A stretch of 32,742 bases of DNA from an uncultured Oscillospiraceae bacterium (GTDB lineage: Bacteria; Bacillota; Clostridia; Oscillospirales; Oscillospiraceae): positions 1 through 32,742 of the forward strand of contig CALXCR010000106.1 in the NCBI GenBank assembly GCA_944386855.1. The letters are read 5' to 3'. Below, piece by piece: positions 24,978-32,742 of this stretch. Every line of letters begins with the position of its first letter. Positions within the stretch are counted from its first letter, which is position 1. The notes beneath the pieces are model-generated. The model ran no database searches and was not told the origin of the DNA. It worked only from the letters and a program-made list of their open reading frames with translations. A program made the position numbers and the translations under genes.

Positions 24978-25745
24978 ATGAAAAGACTGATATCGCTTAT
25001 TGCGATATGTGCACTTTTGTTCACCCTCTCCTCGTGCGGGCAGGCGGACAGTCAGACCTCGGAGCAGAGCGCATCAGACAGCAGCGTTGTTCAGGCGGAG
25101 CCGGGCGAGAACGGCTACTTTTACGAGATAGACGATAGCTGTGTCATCCTCTACAACGGGCGCTATGCGGACGAGTCGAGAGATGATGTGTACGGCTTTG
25201 AATGGACGATAACGCTACTCGAAAACAGCGCCCCTGTCTACGGGATAGCCCTTCCACAGCTGGATGAAACCGGCCTGCTTTACGGCGACGAGGCGTTCAG
25301 AGAGTTCAGCGATTGGCTTGCGGAGCTTCCAAAGTCGGGATCCACGTATTATTCGGTGGAGTTTCTTTTCTGCTCCAAATCTCCGTTTATGTACAACCTT
25401 GCGATAAAAGATTTTCAAAGCCGCGTCGGAGAACACTCCACTCATGAGACGCTGTACGATCTTTATAGTGAAGACCTTGACAATACCTTTACGCTGGAAG
25501 CAGGCGGCGAGACATGGTATGTTGCAAGGCGCGGCAACAACCTGTACAGAGATGGGGAGATAGACGTTGAAAATGTAGATTTCCCCGGCGTCGCGCCGTT
25601 TTGGCACGGTTACGAGCCTGAGCCGATAGAAAATCCGGTCGTCGGCGTCCAGGACAATAAAGAAAAATACGGCGAAGAGGGCGAGTACGGCGGCTATTAC
25701 TACGAGGCGCTGCAGCACTATATCGAGCAGTATTTGGTTGATTAA
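24978..25745 (+). CDS. Lipoprotein paralogue 2 (unrecognised family)
   Basis: 255 residues. The ATG follows AAGGAGGTG by 7 nt. The lipobox is LSSC with C20. It has a longer Ser/Gln/Glu-rich linker after the Cys (about 22-44), then NGYFYEIDDSCVILYNGRY, SAPVYGIALPQL, GLLYGDEAF, FLFCSKSPF, a WYVAR segment, FPGVAPFWHGYEPEP and a Tyr-rich C terminus, YYYEALQHYIEQYLVD. It is clearly paralogous to gene 3 and more distantly to gene 1. Exported, acylated, beta-rich; function unknown. Confidence 0.75.
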   Translation: MKRLISLIAICALLFTLSSCGQADSQTSEQSASDSSVVQAEPGENGYFYEIDDSCVILYNGRYADESRDDVYGFEWTITLLENSAPVYGIALPQLDETGLLYGDEAFREFSDWLAELPKSGSTYYSVEFLFCSKSPFMYNLAIKDFQSRVGEHSTHETLYDLYSEDLDNTFTLEAGGETWYVARRGNNLYRDGEIDVENVDFPGVAPFWHGYEPEPIENPVVGVQDNKEKYGEEGEYGGYYYEALQHYIEQYLVD

Positions 25746-25779
25746 AAGCCTGCGGCCGAAAGAGAGGAGGACTCATTAT

Positions 25780-26481
25780 ATGAAAAAGTCTATAGCGCTG
25801 CTTCTAGTGATCGCACTGGTTGTGACCCTCTCCTCGTGCGGCTCGGCCGACGTCGGATATTTCTATGAAATAGACGAGACCTGTACCATCGTGTATAACG
25901 GCTCGTATAGCGACGACGGGCAGGAGGATACGGACAATATAAGCTGGACGGTGACGATATTGGAAAGCGAAAGCCCCGTGTACGGGATAATCTTTCCCGA
26001 AGTCGATGAAAACGGCCTGCTTTACGGCGACGAGGCGTTCGCCGGAGAGCGTGCGGACGGTTCGGACGATGCGGATTACACGATGGATTTCTGCCTGTGC
26101 TCGAAATCGCCGTTTACATATTCGGTCAGCATCGACAAGCTTATGATCGACACCACGCCGACCGCCACGGTGGAGCATCCGTACGACTATGAAAGCGAGG
26201 AAGAGAGACCGTTTAGGGTCAGAGCGGGCGGAGAAATATGGTATATCGACCGTTTGCCGGCGTTCCCTTTGTATGACGATTGGGAAATAGACGTGGAGAA
26301 CGCCGATTTTTCGGGCGTCGCACCGTTTTACGACGGCTATGAGCCGGAACCGGTGGCCGGCCCGGGAGGTTACGGCGTAGTTGACGACAAGGAGAGCTAC
26401 GGCGAGGCCGGCGACTTTTCCGGATACTATTACGAGGCGATGCAATACTATATCGAGCAGTATCTGACCGAAGAACAATAA
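25780..26481 (+). CDS. Lipoprotein paralogue 3 (unrecognised family)
   Basis: 233 residues. The ATG at 25780 follows GAGGAGG by about 8 nt; upstream in-frame starts overlap gene 2. The lipobox is LSSC with C20. It shares VGYFYEIDETCTIVYNGSY, GLLYGDEAF, CLCSKSPF, EIWYIDR, FSGVAPFYDGYEPEP and the C-terminal YYYEAMQYYIEQYLTEEQ with its neighbours. The last 30 or so bases before the stop nearly match those of gene 1 at DNA level. It is strongly acidic. Function unknown. Confidence 0.75.
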   Translation: MKKSIALLLVIALVVTLSSCGSADVGYFYEIDETCTIVYNGSYSDDGQEDTDNISWTVTILESESPVYGIIFPEVDENGLLYGDEAFAGERADGSDDADYTMDFCLCSKSPFTYSVSIDKLMIDTTPTATVEHPYDYESEEERPFRVRAGGEIWYIDRLPAFPLYDDWEIDVENADFSGVAPFYDGYEPEPVAGPGGYGVVDDKESYGEAGDFSGYYYEAMQYYIEQYLTEEQ

Positions 26482-26483
26482 AA

Positions 26484-26524
26484 AATCCCCTCCGGCGTGT
26501 AAACGCCGGAGGGGATTTCGTTTT
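26484..26524. terminator. Bidirectional terminator between the lipoprotein and copper units
   Basis: AATCCCCTCCGGCG (26484-26497) and CGCCGGAGGGGATT (26504-26517) form a perfect 14-bp stem with a 6-nt loop. The plus strand continues TCGTTTT and the minus strand continues with six T. It serves the lipoprotein unit on one strand and copZ on the other. Confidence 0.85.
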
Positions 26525-26529
26525 GCGCC

Positions 26530-26724
26530 TTATTTTACGGTCGCCTCAAAGCCGAGATCGTCAAGCTCGGAAATTGCGGTCTTGACGCAGTTTTCACAGC
26601 CGTCTATAGTGACGGTCTTGTCGTCGAGCGAGACGGTAAAGGTAAGGCCGGCGGCGTTTAGGCCGTCGGTAATTCTTTTGACGCAATTGTCACAGTGCAT
26701 CCCGGGTACGTTTAAAACAGTCAT
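26530..26724 (-). CDS. CopZ-like heavy-metal-binding protein with a second CxxC
   Basis: A 64-residue single HMA domain. The metal-binding loop is GMHCDNC (C11, C14), with the expected beta-alpha-beta-beta-alpha-beta length and a C-terminal LGFEATVK. It probably carries Cu(I) to CopA, whose gene begins upstream on the same strand with a 15-nt gap. Unusually there is a second CxxC, C43/C46 (DGCENCVKTA), in the second half, where standard CopZ proteins have no cysteines. AGGTATTT-type spacing supports the ATG. Confidence 0.88.
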   Translation of the reverse strand: MTVLNVPGMHCDNCVKRITDGLNAAGLTFTVSLDDKTVTIDGCENCVKTAISELDDLGFEATVK

Positions 26725-26739
26725 AATAAAATACCTCCA

Positions 26740-28983
26740 TTAAAGTTTTTTTGTTTTTAATCTCAAAGCGTTTGTAACAACGCAGACAGAGCTAAGCGAC
26801 ATGGCAAACCCCGCGAGCATCGGGTTGAGCAGAATATGAAAAGCGGGGTAAAGCACGCCTGCGGCAATCGGTATGCCGATAGTGTTGTAGAAGAACGCCC
26901 AGAAGAGGTTCTGCTTTATATCGCGCAGCGTGAGGCGGCTGAGCCGCACCGCGCGGTAGATATCGTTCAGATCGGAGCGCATAAGCACGATGTCGCCCGA
27001 TTCGATGGCGATATCGCTGCCCGAGCCCATAGCGACGCCGACGTTGGCCTGCGCAAGTGCGGGCGCGTCGTTAATACCGTCGCCGGCCATAAGGACGATT
27101 TCGCCCTGTTCCTGAAGCTTCTGCACAACGGAAGCCTTATCGTCAGGCAGTACCTCCGCGAACACATGGTCTATCCCCGCGGCCTTTGCCGCGGCATTGG
27201 CGGCGCCCTTACTGTCGCCGGTGAGCAGATATACGCCGATGCCGAGTTTCTTGAGGTTTGCGACCGCCTCGCGGCTTCCCTCTTTTATCGTGTCGGCGGT
27301 CGCGATAATGCCGAGGAGTTTGCCGTCCTGCGCGGTGAATATCGGAGTCTGCCCGTCGCGTGCGATCTCGGCGATGACATCCGCCTGCGCCGACAGATCG
27401 ATCCCCAGCTTGCGCATGAGGTGCTCGTTTCCGACCGTGACGGAGCTTCCGTCGTCAAACTCCGCTTTAAGGCCGAGTCCCGACAGGTTTTCAAAATTTG
27501 CGACGGTTTTAAGCGGCAGTCCGCTTGCCTTTTCCGTGATTGCGGCGGCGAGAGGGTGAGACGACATCGCCTCGGCCGATGCGGTGATTGATAAAAGCTC
27601 TTCCTCCAAGCACGCGGCGGGGACTATGCGCATAACGCTGTGCGCGCCGGTCGTAACAGTGCCAGTCTTGTCTAGCACGACGGCCGTCGTCTTATGTGCC
27701 GTTTCAAGCGCTTCTCCGCTTCTTATGAGTATGCCGTGGGACGCGCCGAGCCCCGTGCCGACCATGATCGCGGTCGGCGTCGCAAGCCCCAGCGAGCACG
27801 GGCAGGCAATAACGAGCACGGACGTGAAAACGCGCAGTATAAACGATATGTCCTGACCGGCGATCGCCCATACGACGGCGGCAATTATCGCGATAGCGAT
27901 AACCGCGGGGACGAATATACCCGCGACCTTGTCGGCCAGCCGCGAAATAGGCGCTTTTTTCGCCTGGGCATCCTCAACGAGCTTTATTATTTTTGCAAGC
28001 GTCGTATCGCTTCCCGTTCGGGTGATTTTTGCGTAAACAGCGCCGTTTGTGCATATGCTGCCGCCGGTTACGGGAGAGTCGGCCTCCTTTTCGGCCGGTA
28101 TGCTCTCACCTGTGAGCATCGACTCGTCGATGGAAGCAAAGCCCGAGGTGACGACGCCGTCGGCAGGAACTTTCTGTCCCGATTTAATGAGCACAATGTC
28201 GCCGGGCTTGAGCGTTGACGCCGCAACCTCAGAGACGGTGTCGCCCTGCACAAGCAGAGCCGTGTCCGGCGCAAGCTCCATGAGCTTTTTGATGGCGCTT
28301 TTTGTTTTACGGCGGCTTCCCGCCTCAAAATATTTGCCGAGCATGACAAGCGTGATGACAATCGCCGCGGACTCGTAATAAAGGCTGTGGACAAGGCTTG
28401 CGTCGTTTGGTATCATGTAAGTTATGATAAGACTGTAGATAAACGACGCGGTGCTTCCGACCGCCACGAGCGAATCCATGTTCGGATTGAGATGCCACAG
28501 AGCTTTGAAACCGTGTATGAAAAACGCGCGGCCGAAATACAGTATCGGTATCGTAAGCAGAAGCTGCGTGAGCGCGAAGTTTTCAGGGCTGTCGTTCATA
28601 TCCATTATACTCGGGACGGGCAGCCAGCTGAAAAACATCTGTCCCATAGAGATGTACAGCAGTATAACGGAAAAAATACCCGCACCTATAAGGTTGCGCC
28701 GCCGTTCGATAAGATCAAGCTCCTCTTTATCAACTTCAGGCGCGGCGACAGCCTGCCGCTCCTCGGCCGGCACGAACAGCGAAATTCCGAAACCGGCTTT
28801 TTTCACCTTTGCCATTATCATATCCGGCGTAACCTTCGTCTCATCATATTTGATGAGCATTTTGTTCGTCGTGAGGTTTACATCACTTTGCACAACGCCG
28901 TCGAGCTTTCTCGTTACGCGCTCAACAGAGCTTGAGCACGCGGCGCATGTCATACCTTCTATAAGATACGTCTGCTCAGTCAA
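26740..28983 (-). CDS. copA: Copper-exporting P1B-type ATPase
   Basis: Pumps Cu(I) out of the cytoplasm. From the TTG at 28983 it has 747 residues; in-frame GTG (28992) and TTG (29013) starts are possible, and the GGAAGG site does not settle which is used. Order: one N-terminal HMA domain (MTCAAC, C13/C16), a membrane block, the actuator LTGESIPAEK, the transmembrane CPC (C394/C396), the phosphorylation site DKTGT (D438), the nucleotide-binding SSHPLAAAI, the hinge GDGINDAPA, and a last TM with MSLSSV then NALRLK, typical of Cu(I) selectivity. It is followed 15 nt later by the chaperone gene. Confidence 0.95.
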   Translation of the reverse strand: MTEQTYLIEGMTCAACSSSVERVTRKLDGVVQSDVNLTTNKMLIKYDETKVTPDMIMAKVKKAGFGISLFVPAEERQAVAAPEVDKEELDLIERRRNLIGAGIFSVILLYISMGQMFFSWLPVPSIMDMNDSPENFALTQLLLTIPILYFGRAFFIHGFKALWHLNPNMDSLVAVGSTASFIYSLIITYMIPNDASLVHSLYYESAAIVITLVMLGKYFEAGSRRKTKSAIKKLMELAPDTALLVQGDTVSEVAASTLKPGDIVLIKSGQKVPADGVVTSGFASIDESMLTGESIPAEKEADSPVTGGSICTNGAVYAKITRTGSDTTLAKIIKLVEDAQAKKAPISRLADKVAGIFVPAVIAIAIIAAVVWAIAGQDISFILRVFTSVLVIACPCSLGLATPTAIMVGTGLGASHGILIRSGEALETAHKTTAVVLDKTGTVTTGAHSVMRIVPAACLEEELLSITASAEAMSSHPLAAAITEKASGLPLKTVANFENLSGLGLKAEFDDGSSVTVGNEHLMRKLGIDLSAQADVIAEIARDGQTPIFTAQDGKLLGIIATADTIKEGSREAVANLKKLGIGVYLLTGDSKGAANAAAKAAGIDHVFAEVLPDDKASVVQKLQEQGEIVLMAGDGINDAPALAQANVGVAMGSGSDIAIESGDIVLMRSDLNDIYRAVRLSRLTLRDIKQNLFWAFFYNTIGIPIAAGVLYPAFHILLNPMLAGFAMSLSSVCVVTNALRLKTKKL

Positions 28984-29023
28984 GATAAACACCGTCCTTC
29001 CATATAAGATCAATACTGTTTAT

Positions 29024-29052
29024 ATGATATACTTTTTGCAAAAACGAGTCAA
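29024..29052 (-). promoter_or_regulatory. copA promoter with a palindrome in the spacer
   Basis: On the minus strand TTGACT (29047-29052), a 17-bp spacer and TATCAT (29024-29029) form a good housekeeping promoter about 40 nt upstream of copA. A perfect 12-bp palindrome, TTTTTGCAAAAA (29033-29044), fills most of the spacer and could be an operator. It does not match the CopY site TACAnnTGTA or known CsoR sites. Confidence 0.6.
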
Positions 29053-29177
29053 TAATGTTCGCTTTTTACAAAAAATTCACCCATATCGTAAATATTGTAA
29101 TATAATTATGGTTAGAGAACAGTAACTCAATCACATAAAATGAAAATTTTCATAAATTAGCGGAGGAGGCGCGCGGT

Positions 29178-29870
29178 ATGCCGAAAAAAATACTTGTTAT
29201 TGAAGATGACACAAACATTGCGGAGCTTTTGCGTCTGTATCTTGAAAAAGGGGGGTACGAGGTCTCAAATGCATACGACGGCGGCAAGGGACTGTCTGAA
29301 TTTGAGAGGTTTAAGCCGGATCTTGTGCTGCTTGATATAATGCTGCCCGTTATGGACGGCTGGGCGGTGTGCAACGAGATAAGGCTCACGTCCAAAACTC
29401 CGATAATCATGCTGACGGCCAAAGGCGAGACGTTTGACAAGGTCAGCGGGCTTGAGATGGGGGCCGACGACTATATTGTAAAACCGTTTGAGATGAAAGA
29501 GCTTCTCGCCAGGGTAAAGGCAGTCCTGCGCCGGTACAACGACGAAGAAAAGCCAAGCGAGAGAAAGCTTGTTTTTGATAAGCTTGAGATAAATATGGAC
29601 TCTTTCGAGCTTATCGTTGACGGCAAAAAGGTCGATACTCCGCCAAAGGAGATGGAGCTTTTGTTCCACCTTGCCTCGTCTCCGAACAGGGTGTATACGA
29701 GAAACCAGCTGCTTGACGAGGTGTGGGGATTTGACTATTTCGGCGACTCGCGAACGGTCGATGTACATATAAAGCGGCTGCGCGAAAAGCTGGAAAACGT
29801 CAGTGATCAGTGGTCGCTAAAGACAGTATGGGGCGTCGGATATAAATTCGAGCTCAACGAGAAGAAATAA
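29178..29870 (+). CDS. OmpR/PhoB-family response regulator
   Basis: 230 residues: receiver domain 1-118 and winged-helix DNA-binding domain 130-228. Receiver residues are D10/D11, the phosphoacceptor D53 (LLDIMLP), T80 and K102 (VKPFEMKEL). The effector shows the PPKEMELLFHLASSPNRVYT and DSRTVDVHIKRLREKL motifs. GGAGGAGG precedes the ATG by about 9 nt. The kinase gene follows after 47 nt. A TATAAT at 29101-29106 may be the -10 box, but its -35 is weak. Divergent from copA; the target genes are not evident. Confidence 0.93.
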   Translation: MPKKILVIEDDTNIAELLRLYLEKGGYEVSNAYDGGKGLSEFERFKPDLVLLDIMLPVMDGWAVCNEIRLTSKTPIIMLTAKGETFDKVSGLEMGADDYIVKPFEMKELLARVKAVLRRYNDEEKPSERKLVFDKLEINMDSFELIVDGKKVDTPPKEMELLFHLASSPNRVYTRNQLLDEVWGFDYFGDSRTVDVHIKRLREKLENVSDQWSLKTVWGVGYKFELNEKK

Positions 29871-29917
29871 TCCTGCGCTCCTGCGGCAAAAAAGAACTAT
29901 AGGCAGGTAGACAGACA

Positions 29918-31354
29918 ATGAAAAAAATAAGGCGTCTATATATGCAGACGTTTTTGACCATATCCGTTACGCTTGTCATAAGCTTTATGATACTCGGCGT
30001 GGCGTTTACCTCGCTGAGCTATAATCTTCTCATGAATGAAAGACGCGCCGCGTTATACAAGACGGCGGAGGAGGTCGAAAAGATCACCTCCGCCTATACC
30101 TCGGAATGGGAGATCGGCGGGCTTGAGCTGCGCATGGTCATATCCGGTATGTCATACGCGTCAGGATATCATATAATGATATGCAATCCGAACGGCACAA
30201 TAGTGTCGTGCTCCGATATGAAGATGGACTGCGACCATATGAGGAAGACAGTGCCGGAATCGGTGCTGGACACGGTGGAAAGCGGCGGCGAATTTGCGCG
30301 TGTGACCAATTTAAACGGCATTTTTGCCGGAAAGAGATACACCGTAGCACTACCGCTGCGTTCCGACCTCAGCAATGAGACAATAGGATACGTCCTATTG
30401 TCGAGCGCGCCGTCGTCAATGGCGGAGATGTGGACTCAGTTTGCGAAGATGTATGTCGCTATCGCGCTCGTCGTGCTGACACTTGCGTTTGTTTTATCAC
30501 TAATAACGTCAAAAAAGCAGACCAAACCGATCAACGACATGGCAAATGCGGCGCACAGGTTTGCGCGCGGTGACTTTTCCGTCAGGATAGACGACAGCGG
30601 CCGGCGCGACGAGATCGGTGAGCTGACAGACGCGTTCAACGCGATGGCCGACTCGCTCGAGCGTTCCGAAAATCTGCGGCGTGAGTTTATAGCGAATATC
30701 TCGCACGAGCTTAAAACGCCTATGACGACAATAACCGGCTTTGCTGACGGGATAATAGACGGCACTATACCGTATGAAAAGCAAAATGACTATCTGAAGA
30801 TCATATCGTCCGAGACGAGGAGGCTGTCAAGGCTTGTACGCAATATGCTTCAAATGTCACAGCTGCAGTCGGTCGACGCGTCCGTTATAGCAAAAAGCAG
30901 TTTCGATATAACGGAGGTCGTGCGCCTCGCGCTTTTGAGTCTTGAGCCGAAGATATCGTCCCGCGGGCTCGACGTTCAGGCGCAGATACCTGAAGAGGCG
31001 ATAATAACGCGCGGCGACAAGGACTCTATAACACAGGTTGTGTACAACCTCATAGACAATGCGACAAAATTCGCAAAAGAGGGATCGGAGCTTAAAATAG
31101 ACATTTGGAAGCAGGAAAACAAGGCGTACGTCTCCGTCGAGGACGAGGGGGAGACGATACCTGAAAACGAGCTCCCGATGATATTTGACAGATTCCATAA
31201 GACGGATAAATCGAGGAGCATGGATAAAGACGGCGTCGGCCTTGGACTCTATATCGTAAAATCGATACTCGATAATCACAACGAGGACATTTTCGTCACA
31301 AGCCGCGACGGCGTCACGAAATTCATGTTCACGCTGACGCTGTGGAAGGATTAG
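29918..31354 (+). CDS. Sensor histidine kinase
   Basis: 478 residues, partner of the upstream regulator. TM1 at about 12-33, an extracytoplasmic sensor region (about 35-175), TM2 at about 178-197, a HAMP domain (about 198-250), HisKA with phosphoacceptor H263 (ANISHELKTPMTTI), and an ATPase domain with the N box (VVYNLIDNATKFA), DEGETIPENELPMIFDRFHK and GVGLGLYIVKSIL. The sensor region holds a cluster of sulfur and His residues, C89, C98, M101, M103, C105, H107 and M108. The signal is unknown. Confidence 0.92.
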   Translation: MKKIRRLYMQTFLTISVTLVISFMILGVAFTSLSYNLLMNERRAALYKTAEEVEKITSAYTSEWEIGGLELRMVISGMSYASGYHIMICNPNGTIVSCSDMKMDCDHMRKTVPESVLDTVESGGEFARVTNLNGIFAGKRYTVALPLRSDLSNETIGYVLLSSAPSSMAEMWTQFAKMYVAIALVVLTLAFVLSLITSKKQTKPINDMANAAHRFARGDFSVRIDDSGRRDEIGELTDAFNAMADSLERSENLRREFIANISHELKTPMTTITGFADGIIDGTIPYEKQNDYLKIISSETRRLSRLVRNMLQMSQLQSVDASVIAKSSFDITEVVRLALLSLEPKISSRGLDVQAQIPEEAIITRGDKDSITQVVYNLIDNATKFAKEGSELKIDIWKQENKAYVSVEDEGETIPENELPMIFDRFHKTDKSRSMDKDGVGLGLYIVKSILDNHNEDIFVTSRDGVTKFMFTLTLWKD

Positions 31355-31404
31355 GCTGCGCATTCCCTCATAAAATCTCATGTTTTAGCCTTTGCTGATA
31401 GAAT

Positions 31405-31444
31405 AAAAACCGCCGGACAGAGAAAACTCTATCCGACGGTTTTT
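31405..31444. terminator. Bidirectional terminator between the kinase and ilvE
   Basis: AAAAACCG (31405-31412) and CGGTTTTT (31437-31444) close a longer stem with two mismatches around an AAAA loop. A-runs and T-runs on the two sides let it end both the kinase transcript and the convergent ilvE transcript. Confidence 0.8.
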
Positions 31445-31465
31445 AGTTTAGTCATAGAGAAATTT

Positions 31466-32554
31466 TTAGAAGCCGAGCGGATATGTCCAGCCCATGTCGT
31501 CCTCGACAGTGCCGGTCTGGATGCCGTACAGTGTGTCGTAAAGCTTCTGGGCGATAGGGCCGACTTTCGTGTCGGCAACCTCGTAATCCTCGCCCTTGAA
31601 GTTGAGCCAGCCGATCGGGGAGATGACCGCGGCAGTACCGGAGGCAAATACCTCCTGGAGGCTGCCGTCTTTCGAGGCGGCAAAAACGTCGTCTATAGAG
31701 AGCTTGCGCTCAGAGACTTTGACGCCCCACTTTTTAAGAAGCTGGATAACGGAATCTCTGGTGATGCCGGGCAGTATCGTGCCGCTTGTAAGAGGCGCTG
31801 TAATGACCTCGTCGTTGATGCGGAAGAAAGCGTTCGACGTACCTATCTCCTCAACGTACTTGTGCTCAATAGCATCAAGCCACAAGACGTCCTTGCAGTC
31901 ATACTGCATCGCTTTTTCAGATGCGCGCATGCCGCCGCCGTAGTTGCCGCCGACCTTGGCGTATCCTGTGCCGCCGGGGGCCGCGCGGATGTACTCGTCT
32001 TCAACGAAAATACGCGTCGTCGTGATACCGCCGTCGTTAGCGGCGTAGTATGAGCCTGTCGGGCTCAGGATTATCATGAATTTATAGTGTTTTGCCGGCA
32101 GAACGGAAAACGATACCTCGTCTCCGAACATGAACGGGCGGATATACATAGAAGTTCCGGGAGCGGACGGAATCCAATCGGCGTCTTCTTTTACTACCGC
32201 GGTGACGGCGGCGAGGAAGAGGTCCTCGGGGATTTCCGGCATGCACATACGCTCGCAGGTGTTTTTCATTCTCGCGACGTTGCGGTCCGGTCTGAAGAGC
32301 TGTATTTTTCCGTCCGGTCTGCGATATGCCTTCATGCCTTCAAACATCATCTGCGCATAATGCAGCACGGCGGAGGCGGGCTCTATCAGAAACGGCTCAT
32401 GCGGAACGATGCGTCCGTCGTGCCAGCCCTGACCCTCGTCATATTCCATGACGAACATGTGGTCGGTAAAAAATCTTGCGAAGCCGAGCTTTGTTTCGTC
32501 TTCCGGACGCGGCTTCGGGTGTGTAGTTCTTGTAACTGGGAAGTTATAAGACAT
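31466..32554 (-). CDS. ilvE: Branched-chain amino acid aminotransferase
   Basis: PLP enzyme for the last step of Val, Leu and Ile synthesis and the first step of their breakdown. It has 362 residues, the size of the larger BCAT class. The PLP lysine is K200 in GTGYAKVGGNYGG; other landmarks are HYAQMMFEGMKAYRRPDGKI, SMYIRPFMFG, EIGTSNAFF and SGTILPGITRDSV. AAGGAG lies 7 nt before the ATG. It follows the carbon-nitrogen hydrolase gene by 18 nt, suggesting one operon. Confidence 0.96.
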   Translation of the reverse strand: MSYNFPVTRTTHPKPRPEDETKLGFARFFTDHMFVMEYDEGQGWHDGRIVPHEPFLIEPASAVLHYAQMMFEGMKAYRRPDGKIQLFRPDRNVARMKNTCERMCMPEIPEDLFLAAVTAVVKEDADWIPSAPGTSMYIRPFMFGDEVSFSVLPAKHYKFMIILSPTGSYYAANDGGITTTRIFVEDEYIRAAPGGTGYAKVGGNYGGGMRASEKAMQYDCKDVLWLDAIEHKYVEEIGTSNAFFRINDEVITAPLTSGTILPGITRDSVIQLLKKWGVKVSERKLSIDDVFAASKDGSLQEVFASGTAAVISPIGWLNFKGEDYEVADTKVGPIAQKLYDTLYGIQTGTVEDDMGWTYPLGF

Positions 32555-32572
32555 GATGACTCCTTCTTTCTT

Positions 32573-32742
32573 TTAAAGATGATATAATTCCGGACGGCGA
32601 TCCTCAAATACGGGGATACTGCCGCGAATCTGCTGTATTGTACCGATATCGAACTCGGCTGAGATGATCTCTTCTTTGCCTCCGGCATGCGCGAGCGCCT
32701 GACCGAGCGGGTCGAGCAGTACGGAGCCGCCGCCGTAATTTT
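32573..32742 (-). CDS. Carbon-nitrogen hydrolase family protein, C-terminal part
   Basis: Only the last 55 codons are in the window; the gene continues beyond the right edge. The fragment reads NYGGGSVLLDPLGQALAHAG, then EEIISAEFDIGTIQQIRG and IPVFEDRRPELYHL, the C-terminal pattern of nitrilase-superfamily amidases (omega-amidase/YafV-like). The catalytic Glu-Lys-Cys residues lie outside. Its stop is 18 nt from the ilvE start, which fits linked amino acid/keto acid metabolism, but the exact substrate cannot be told. Confidence 0.8.
   Translation of the reverse strand, partial: NYGGGSVLLDPLGQALAHAGGKEEIISAEFDIGTIQQIRGSIPVFEDRRPELYHL

Overview
The window is a low-to-mid GC Gram-positive chromosome segment, most likely from a spore-forming member of the Clostridia. 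Supporting signs are the long S10-spc-alpha ribosomal protein order with a KOW-domain gene between map and infA, Cys-containing (zinc-type) versions of S14, L24, L36, S4 and adenylate kinase, a spoVAC gene, DUF1934 next to argS, strong AGGAGG ribosome binding sites, and lipoproteins anchored through an LSSC lipobox. I cannot place it below class from sequence alone.

Layout. Bases 1-16185 are one ribosomal protein supercluster on the + strand: promoter and long structured leader, then rpsJ, rplC, rplD, rplW, rplB, rpsS, rplV, rpsC, rplP, rpmC, rpsQ, rplN, rplX, rplE, rpsN, rpsH, rplF, rplR, rpsE, rpmD, rplO, secY, adk, map, KOW gene, infA, rpmJ, rpsM, rpsK, rpsD, rpoA, rplQ. Most junctions are 1-36 nt. 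The exceptions are rpsJ-rplC (144 nt), rpsN-rpsH (222 nt) and rpsD-rpoA (73 nt); the first two hold hairpins that look regulatory. The unit ends in a strong terminator whose 3' arm doubles as the ribosome binding site of spoVAC.

Bases 16254-19377 hold spoVAC (+), then a 318-bp palindrome-rich element with 31-bp terminal inverted repeats, then three minus-strand genes: greA, a two-repeat membrane XpaC-like protein and an unrecognised 135-aa protein. Bases 19546-22869 hold murI, a tandem 111-bp repeat region, a DUF1934 (YwiB-like) gene and argS. Bases 23128-26481 form an accessory cassette: a secreted C39-like cysteine peptidase, then three paralogous lipoproteins of unrecognised family. Bases 26530-28983 (minus) are a copper chaperone and a copper-exporting P-type ATPase, divergent from an OmpR-type response regulator and its sensor kinase (29178-31354). 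The window ends with minus-strand ilvE and the 3' end of a carbon-nitrogen hydrolase gene.

How the genes work together. The first half makes ribosomes, the RNA polymerase alpha subunit, the SecY translocon, and enzymes for nucleotide balance and N-terminal Met removal. The second half mixes housekeeping functions (GreA, MurI, ArgRS, BCAT) with accessory modules (peptidase/lipoproteins, copper export, two-component signalling). The least explained parts are the peptidase plus triplicated lipoprotein cassette, the two intergenic repeat families, and the non-coding structured gaps inside the ribosomal operon.
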